Assembly: GCA_030149625.1 (NCBI GenBank)
Contig: JASLHP010000024.1
Span: forward strand, 1-12,329
Origin: Solirubrobacteraceae bacterium
Lineage (GTDB): Bacteria; Actinomycetota; Thermoleophilia; Solirubrobacterales; Solirubrobacteraceae
DNA length: 12,329 nt
Direction: 5' to 3'
The stretch's first letter is position 1. Each line of letters starts with the position of its first letter. The notes beneath the pieces are model-generated. The model worked only from the letters and a program-made list of their open reading frames with translations. It had not been told where the DNA came from and made no database searches. Positions 7,880 through 12,329 of the stretch are shown here, piece by piece. Position numbers and translations under genes: made by a program.

Positions 7880-9523
7880 CTACACACGCGTGGCGAGACG
7901 CTCGTGCACGGAGCGCACCGCGCTGGAGCCCTCGCCGACGGCGGCGGCGACGCGCTTCATCGAGCCGCGGCGGACGTCGCCGGCGGCGAACACGCCGGGC
8001 GTGGAGGTCTCGAACGGCAGCGCGCCGGACCCGTCGACGGCGAGCGGCGCGGGCAGTTGGCGATCGGTGAGAATGAAGCCGTCCTCGTCGAGCAGCACGC
8101 CGCCGTTCAGCCACCCCGTCGCGGGGCTTGCGCCGATGAAGCAGAACAAGCCCGCGCACGCGATCGCCCGCTGCTCGCCGCTCGCGAGGTCGATGAGCGT
8201 GGCCCGCTCCAGGCGGGGCTCGCCGGCCAATGCCTGCACTTCGACGCCTGTGATCAGACTGATCTTCGGGTCGGCCTCGATCCGCTCGATCAGATAGCGA
8301 GACATGGTCTGCGCGAGGTCGGCGCGACGGATGGCGATCGTCACCGCGCAGTTGCTCTGAGCGAGGTAGATGGCGGCCTGTCCCGCGGAGTTGCCGCCGC
8401 CGACGACCACGACTGGGGCTCCGTCGCATACACGCGCCTCCAGATCGGTGGCCGCGTAGTACACGCCGGCCCCCTCGAAGCGATCGAGACCGTCGACCGC
8501 GAGCCGCCGGTAGCGCGCGCCGGAGGCGACGATCACCGCGCGCGTGGGGATCTCGCTGCCGTCGCTGAGCACGATCACGTGGAAGCTTCCCTCGGTGCGC
8601 AGCCCGACGACCTCGCAGGGCGCGTTCAATCGGGCTCCCAGCCGCAACGCCTGTACGGCGGCCCGCGAGGTGAGATCTCCGCCGGAGATGCCGTTGGGGA
8701 AGCCCGCGTAGTTCTCGATGCGGGAGCTCGCGCCGGCCTGGCCGCCGACCGTGACGGCGTCCAAGCAGACCGTGCTGAGACCCTCGGACGCGCCGTACAC
8801 GGCGGCGGCGAGACCGGCCGGCCCGCTGCCGACGACGATCAGGTCGAAGATGTAACCCGGTTTCGGCTGGAACGTGAGGCCGAGCTGCTCGGCGAGCATC
8901 GCCGCCGAGGCGCGCCGCAGGACGCCCGTCGGGGTGATCGCCACGGGCGTGTCCTGGGGACCGAGGCCCATGCTCGCGAGCAGCGCTTCCACGTCCTCGG
9001 CGCCCTCGAGGTCGATCCACGTGTGCGCCAGGCGCGAGTGCTCGGCGAACGTGCGCAGGCTCATCGCCTCGGGCGAATAGCGCGAGCCGATGATCCTGAT
9101 CGCCTGCGCTCCCTGCCCGGAGCGCAGGAACTCGCGTCGCGCGAGCAGCGCGGCGAAGATGACGTCGGCGAGCGCCGGACGCACGCTCATCAGCCGCCGG
9201 AACTCGGCCTGCTCGATCGCCAGCACGCGGCCTGGACGCGATACGCGGGCCGTCAAGAAGCGGCGCTGACCGGTCAACAGCGTCATCTCGCCGATGAACT
9301 CGCCCGGGCCGAACGTCACGACGACCGCTTCCGTGCCGTCGGCGCGTATGACCTCGACCTCGCCGACGAGCACGACGAACAGGTCCAGCGAAGCCTCGCC
9401 GGCCTCGAACAGCAGCTCTCCGTTCGCCACCGGCCGCTCGCTGCCGAACGCGGCCATCTCCCGCAGCTCGGACGCCGACAGCACTGGCGCGAAGGCTGGG
9501 TCCGTTGGCCTGCCGGCGCTCAC
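7880..9523 (-). CDS. Cyclic-nucleotide-binding / thioredoxin-like / thioredoxin-reductase-like flavoprotein lacking CXXC
   Basis: The 547 residues form three parts. Residues 1-130 are a cyclic-nucleotide-binding (CRP-type) domain whose phosphate-binding cassette reads GEFIGEMTLLTGQRR (74-88): the Gly-Glu is kept, but the residue after Arg88 is Phe. Residues 140-220 look like a thioredoxin-fold domain (RIIGSRYSPEA, then DTPVAITPTGVLR) with no cysteines. Residues 225-547 are a pyridine-nucleotide flavoprotein with FAD motif GSGPAG (232-237), GGQA (260-263), NAD(P) motif GGGNSAGQ (375-382) and the closing FAD motif FAAGD (512-516). Where thioredoxin reductase has its CXXC, this protein reads GVYYAATDL (353-361), so it should not reduce thioredoxin by the usual route. 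It may be a ligand-gated NAD(P)H oxidoreductase with another acceptor. The GTG start at 9523 is bounded by an in-frame stop 12 nt upstream; no good ribosome site is seen. Confidence 0.92.
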   Translation of the reverse strand: MSAGRPTDPAFAPVLSASELREMAAFGSERPVANGELLFEAGEASLDLFVVLVGEVEVIRADGTEAVVVTFGPGEFIGEMTLLTGQRRFLTARVSRPGRVLAIEQAEFRRLMSVRPALADVIFAALLARREFLRSGQGAQAIRIIGSRYSPEAMSLRTFAEHSRLAHTWIDLEGAEDVEALLASMGLGPQDTPVAITPTGVLRRASAAMLAEQLGLTFQPKPGYIFDLIVVGSGPAGLAAAVYGASEGLSTVCLDAVTVGGQAGASSRIENYAGFPNGISGGDLTSRAAVQALRLGARLNAPCEVVGLRTEGSFHVIVLSDGSEIPTRAVIVASGARYRRLAVDGLDRFEGAGVYYAATDLEARVCDGAPVVVVGGGNSAGQAAIYLAQSNCAVTIAIRRADLAQTMSRYLIERIEADPKISLITGVEVQALAGEPRLERATLIDLASGEQRAIACAGLFCFIGASPATGWLNGGVLLDEDGFILTDRQLPAPLAVDGSGALPFETSTPGVFAAGDVRRGSMKRVAAAVGEGSSAVRSVHERLATRV

Positions 9524-9839
9524 CGCGTGAGCCTAGCTCAGGGGCGACTCCCCTTTGAGCGCCGTCCTATGGGAGGGGGACGCTGCTCAAGCCATTTTCC
9601 TCGCGCGTGGGCTCGGGCGGCGCGTTCGTCGAGATCCACGTCGGCGGCGAGGTCCAGGGCTTCCAAGACGGAACGCAAACGGAGGCCCGCAAGACCGTCG
9701 CCTGTCCGCAACGGCGGCGATAGGCGCAGAAGGCGAACGCAGTAGCTCGGCGACTCGCAAGCTCGGGGCACCACCGGCGAGTAGCGGCCGCTCCGAGGCC
9801 CGCGAGGCCCTACAACGGAGTCGAACGGTGGTGTACGTG
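9524..9839. other. 316-bp intergenic region, no convincing gene
   Basis: The region lies between the ATPase stop and the start of the cNMP/TrxR-like gene, both on the minus strand. It must hold the promoter of the latter, but no confident -35/-10 pair could be assigned. A 78-residue minus-strand frame (9538-9774) is Arg/Leu-rich with no motif. A plus-strand frame from a GTG at 9607 would give 38 residues. Neither has a ribosome site or recognisable similarity, and both are probably chance. A hairpin lies near the right-hand gene start. No terminator with a T-run is visible after the ATPase gene. Confidence 0.6.
9536..9560. other. Hairpin upstream of the cNMP/TrxR-like gene
   Basis: GCTCAGGGG (9536-9544) pairs with CCCC-TTT-GAGC (9550-9560) around a 5-nt loop, with a small TT bulge. 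It lies 13 nt before the GTG at 9523 and contains an AAAGGGGAG stretch on the minus strand that would be ribosome-site-like if it were not about 25 nt from the start. It could form in the leader and influence translation, or be incidental. Confidence 0.35.
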
Positions 9840-11072
9840 CTATCGATCCTCGTCGTGGCGCTTGTACTTGCGTCGGATGAAGTCGCCGAACAGCGGCGCC
9901 GTGTATGCGTAGACGCCCTGGCTCACGCGGTAGATATGGTTGCTCTTCAGAAGTCGATTGACGCTTTGCTGAGTCGCGTTCGCGTTGCGACTCGTGAACT
10001 CCCGCGCCAGCCTCGCGATCTCAAACTGCTCGCCCCCTACAGAGGCAGCCACCCGCAATGTCAATCGATCTGCGCGCGTCGCATCCGTGTAGCGGCCCTC
10101 GAAGAACTCGGCGTCGAGCGCGTCCTGGATCCGTGCACGAGTCCCCGTGTACAGGTCCACCGTGATGAGTCGAACGTCCGTCGCGTCGGCTGTGTCCCAG
10201 AGAGCCTCGCCGTACTTTTGAATGAAATACGGATAACCGTCAACGTCTTTCGCAATCCGCTCCGCGAGGGCAGGCTCGAAATGGATGTTTGTCGCATCCG
10301 CTGGCTTGATCAGCGCCAGGGCCGCCTCGCTGGACGCGCCTACAGAGTGAGCCAAATTCAGATTTCCGAGCTCCTCAACGCGAAAGAGCCGCTCTGAATG
10401 GCTACGCGCCGCCTGAAGATGCTGCGCCAGCGGAGGAAGGCCAGAGACGATCAACATCACGGGTAGCGGCGGGTCATCCTCGTCCTGAGCCTGGACGAAG
10501 GCACCTAGCAGTGCGCTGAGTGGGTATTCCTGCCGGCGAGGCTGGTCGAAGATCGAGTGGGCCTCGTCGTAGAGGAAGGCGACCCCACGCTCGGCCTTTG
10601 CAGCCAGCCGTCCGATGTGGATGAGGGCATTCTTGAGGCGATCCTCGAGGAGCGACTGCTTGGCCTGGATACCAGGTTTGATACTTACTGATGCGCCACC
10701 GGGAATTCCTACAGTGATCTCCCCAACCGCTCTGCTCGCTGTTGCGAGAAGCGCCTTCAGCTTCGCGACGTTTGAGAACGCCTGGAGAGCCATCTGAAGA
10801 TCGTCGGCGATGGCGGTGGCGAAGTCAGCCTCGTTGAGAAGACGTGCGCTGAGGTCGCGCCGGACGACGATCCACCCCCGCTCGCTTGCCTCGTGGCGGT
10901 ACTCCTTGAGTAGCACCGTCTTGCCCACTCCTCGTAGACCGCTGAGACGGATGTTGCGTCGCTTCTCGGGAAAGTCACGCAAATAGTTGTGAAACCGCAG
11001 CAACTGCTCCTCGCGGTCGGCAAGGTACGGAGGGGTGGTACCGACGCCAGGCTGGTAGGGGTTTCTAGCCAC
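9840..11072 (-). CDS. Stand-alone AAA/STAND-type ATPase with C-terminal winged-helix-like region
   Basis: This is a 410-residue P-loop ATPase. The N-terminus NPYQPGVGTTPPYLADREEQ is the entry motif of a family often annotated as generic ATP-binding or Orc1/Cdc6-like ATPases. Walker A is GLRGVGKT (45-52), Walker B is VAFLYDEAH (164-172), and VMLIVSGLPPL (205-215) is a sensor-1-like strand. The region at about 260-300 (VDGYPYFIQKYGEALW) is the lid typical of the MalT/STAND and Cdc6-like clade. Residues 325-400 look like a winged helix. No transmembrane segment or nuclease domain is seen. The GTG at 11072 is the first start after an in-frame TAA, and no ribosome site precedes it. GC content is visibly lower than in the flanking genes, suggesting acquisition. 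It has no obvious operon partner, so its role (defence, regulation or replication) cannot be stated. Confidence 0.85.
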   Translation of the reverse strand: MARNPYQPGVGTTPPYLADREEQLLRFHNYLRDFPEKRRNIRLSGLRGVGKTVLLKEYRHEASERGWIVVRRDLSARLLNEADFATAIADDLQMALQAFSNVAKLKALLATASRAVGEITVGIPGGASVSIKPGIQAKQSLLEDRLKNALIHIGRLAAKAERGVAFLYDEAHSIFDQPRRQEYPLSALLGAFVQAQDEDDPPLPVMLIVSGLPPLAQHLQAARSHSERLFRVEELGNLNLAHSVGASSEAALALIKPADATNIHFEPALAERIAKDVDGYPYFIQKYGEALWDTADATDVRLITVDLYTGTRARIQDALDAEFFEGRYTDATRADRLTLRVAASVGGEQFEIARLAREFTSRNANATQQSVNRLLKSNHIYRVSQGVYAYTAPLFGDFIRRKYKRHDEDR

Positions 11073-11079
11073 GGACGAA

Positions 11080-11085
11080 AACTTA
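11080..11085 (-). promoter_or_regulatory. Candidate -10 element for a leaderless ATPase transcript
   Basis: TAAGTT on the minus strand fits the TANNNT form of actinobacterial -10 elements, with TGC just before it like an extended -10. Only 7 nt separate it from the GTG at 11072. Transcription would therefore begin at or next to the start codon, which agrees with the missing ribosome site. No good -35 is seen; that position is covered by the dyad at 11091-11131. Confidence 0.4.
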
Positions 11086-11090
11086 GCATT

Positions 11091-11131
11091 TCTTACGTGA
11101 CCTTACGAGAATCCAGTAAGATTTCGTAAGA
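11091..11131. promoter_or_regulatory. Four-half-site dyad, probable operator between divergent genes
   Basis: TCTTACG (11091-11097) and CCTTACG (11101-11107) are mirrored by AGTAAGA (11115-11121) and CGTAAGA (11125-11131). Half-sites on each side are spaced 10 bp, and both inverted pairs share the same centre (11111). The outer pair is a perfect 7-bp inverted repeat; the inner pair matches over CTTAC/GTAAG. It starts 19 bp upstream of the ATPase GTG, covers its likely -35 region, and ends 72 bp before the ligase ATG. This is the form of a site for a regulator that binds as two cooperating dimers. The regulator is unknown. Confidence 0.65.
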
Positions 11132-11203
11132 TTCCCCCAGGGTCTCCAATGAACAGCGGGTTCCGGCTGTTTCCACAACCGCATGCGCGGGGAACACTTG
11201 AGC

Positions 11204-12329
11204 ATGAGCCCGAGCGCACAGCCCGAGGACGCGTTCGGCTCGAGAGAGCCGTTTACGGTGGGCGTCGAGGAGGAGCTGTTCCTGGTCGACCCGATCACCG
11301 GTCGCCAGACGAACGCCTCGACCGCGGTGCAGAAGCGTCTCGGCCCGGTGCAGGGCACCGTCGAGCGCGAGCTTCACGCCTGCCAGGTGGAGCTGATCAC
11401 AGACGTGTGCCACAGCGCCGCCGAGGCGACCGAGACCCTGCGCGCGCTGCGCCGTGCCGTGATCGCGACTGGCGCCGGCCTGATCGGCTCGGGAACGCAC
11501 CCCGCGGCAGCCGAGGGCGAGGCGGAGATCACCGACAAGGAGCGCTACGAGCGCATCAGAGACCTGCTGGGCGACGCGGTGGCCACGCCCGTCGGCGGGC
11601 TGCACATCCACATCGGGATGCCCGACGCCGAAACCGCGATTCGCGCGTTCAACGGCTTGCGCCGTCATCTGCCGCTGCTGCAGGCGCTCGCCGCCAACTC
11701 GCCGTTTCGCCACGGTCGCGACACCGGATTGGCTTCGGCGCGCGAGGTCACGATCCGCGGCTGGCCACGCTCAGGGGTGCCGCGCGCGATGCGCGACTAT
11801 GCCGATTTCCGCTCGGTGGCGCAACTGCTCGCGCGCGCGGCCGACGTGCCCGACTACACGTGGTTCTGGTGGAAGCTGCGGCCGCATCCGCGACTGGGCA
11901 CGGTCGAGATCCGTGCGCTCGACGCGCAGACGACGCTCGAGGACACGGCGGGGCTGGCGGCGCTCGCCCACTGCCTCGCGCGCCACGCCGCCGAGTGCGA
12001 CGAGGCGGAGCCGGACCCACCGACGGAGGTGCTCGAGGAGGGCGGCTTTCGAGCAGCGCGCTTCGGCGTGCACGCGCGCCTGCCCGACGCGAAAGGGCGG
12101 CTGCGACCGGTCTCGCAACTGCTCGAGGAGGCGCTCGAGCTCGCGGGCGATCGCGCGGCTGAGCTCGGCTGCGGCGAGGACCTCGCGGGGCTGCACTCGC
12201 TGCTGCAGCGAGGAGGTGGCGCCGGACGCCAGCGCGCGTCGTACGAGATCGCCGGAATGGACGGACTGTTGCGAGAGCTGACCGGACTGACCGCGGAAGA
12301 GCCACAACAGCCGGCTCGCGATCGGGCCC
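11204..12329 (+). CDS. Carboxylate-amine ligase, GCS2/YbdK family (3' end cut by window edge)
   Basis: I translated 375 codons from an ATG at 11204 to the window edge with no stop. GGGGAA lies about 11 nt upstream. An in-frame ATG at 11183 would add seven residues but has no ribosome site. Family marks are TVGVEEELFLVDP (18-30, metal/ATP-binding glutamates), a conserved ACQVELIT (59-66), GGLHIHIGM (131-139) and YTWFWWKLRPHPRLGTVEIRALD (218-240, cited as key text only). YbdK-type enzymes of about 370 residues show weak glutamate-cysteine ligase activity and relate to EgtA; the true substrate in most bacteria is unsettled. The stop is probably only a few codons beyond the window. It diverges from the ATPase gene, with the four-half-site dyad between them. 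It is the only plus-strand gene here. Confidence 0.9.
   Translation, partial: MSPSAQPEDAFGSREPFTVGVEEELFLVDPITGRQTNASTAVQKRLGPVQGTVERELHACQVELITDVCHSAAEATETLRALRRAVIATGAGLIGSGTHPAAAEGEAEITDKERYERIRDLLGDAVATPVGGLHIHIGMPDAETAIRAFNGLRRHLPLLQALAANSPFRHGRDTGLASAREVTIRGWPRSGVPRAMRDYADFRSVAQLLARAADVPDYTWFWWKLRPHPRLGTVEIRALDAQTTLEDTAGLAALAHCLARHAAECDEAEPDPPTEVLEEGGFRAARFGVHARLPDAKGRLRPVSQLLEEALELAGDRAAELGCGEDLAGLHSLLQRGGGAGRQRASYEIAGMDGLLRELTGLTAEEPQQPARDRA

Noticed and set aside
6626..9745. 1039-residue plus-strand open frame opposite the dehydrogenase and flavoprotein genes
   Set aside because: It is low-information Arg/Ala/Gly/His text typical of antisense high-GC frames; the minus strand encodes two well-conserved enzymes.
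9538..9774. 78-residue minus-strand frame in the intergenic gap
   Set aside because: It has no ribosome site, no motif, and a composition like random GC-rich DNA.
9795..9840. GTTCGACTC on the minus strand, resembling a tRNA T-loop or an att remnant
   Set aside because: The flanking 5-nt arms do not pair, no acceptor or anticodon arms are found, and no integrase is present.
11748..12307. Minus-strand frames opposite the ligase gene
   Set aside because: They are Arg-rich shadows; the plus strand shows the conserved GCS2 motifs through this region.

Overview
The window is GC-rich DNA dense with GTG starts, 4-nt stop/start overlaps and actinobacterial-style families. This suggests a high-GC actinobacterium, perhaps of the Thermoleophilia/Solirubrobacterales type. 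The taxonomic guess rests on style and gene content only.

Positions 1-6520 (minus strand) hold one functional block. A response regulator and an MprB-like histidine kinase overlap by 4 nt. After a 102-bp gap come a lipoprotein, a membrane-anchored efflux-type adaptor with a peptidoglycan-binding-like domain, an ABC ATPase and a MacB/FtsX-like permease that runs off the left edge. The last three genes also overlap or nearly touch. Both the two-component operon and the lipoprotein operon are preceded by similar 6-bp direct repeats with an 11-bp period, the layout expected for an OmpR-family regulator. The likely picture is an envelope-sensing circuit that controls itself and a tripartite ABC export or envelope-remodelling machine.

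Positions 6680-9523 (minus strand) hold a two-gene unit: a three-domain protein (cyclic-nucleotide-binding, thioredoxin-like, thioredoxin-reductase-like) that lacks the CXXC redox pair, followed 9 bp later by a glutaryl-CoA dehydrogenase-type acyl-CoA dehydrogenase.

Positions 9524-9839 hold no convincing gene. Positions 9840-11072 (minus strand) encode a stand-alone AAA/STAND-type ATPase with visibly lower GC than its neighbours, probably leaderless. Its promoter lies next to a four-half-site dyad centred at 11111. The window ends in a divergent plus-strand carboxylate-amine ligase (GCS2/YbdK type), which is cut by the right edge.

No rRNA, tRNA, CRISPR array, transposase or integrase was seen.
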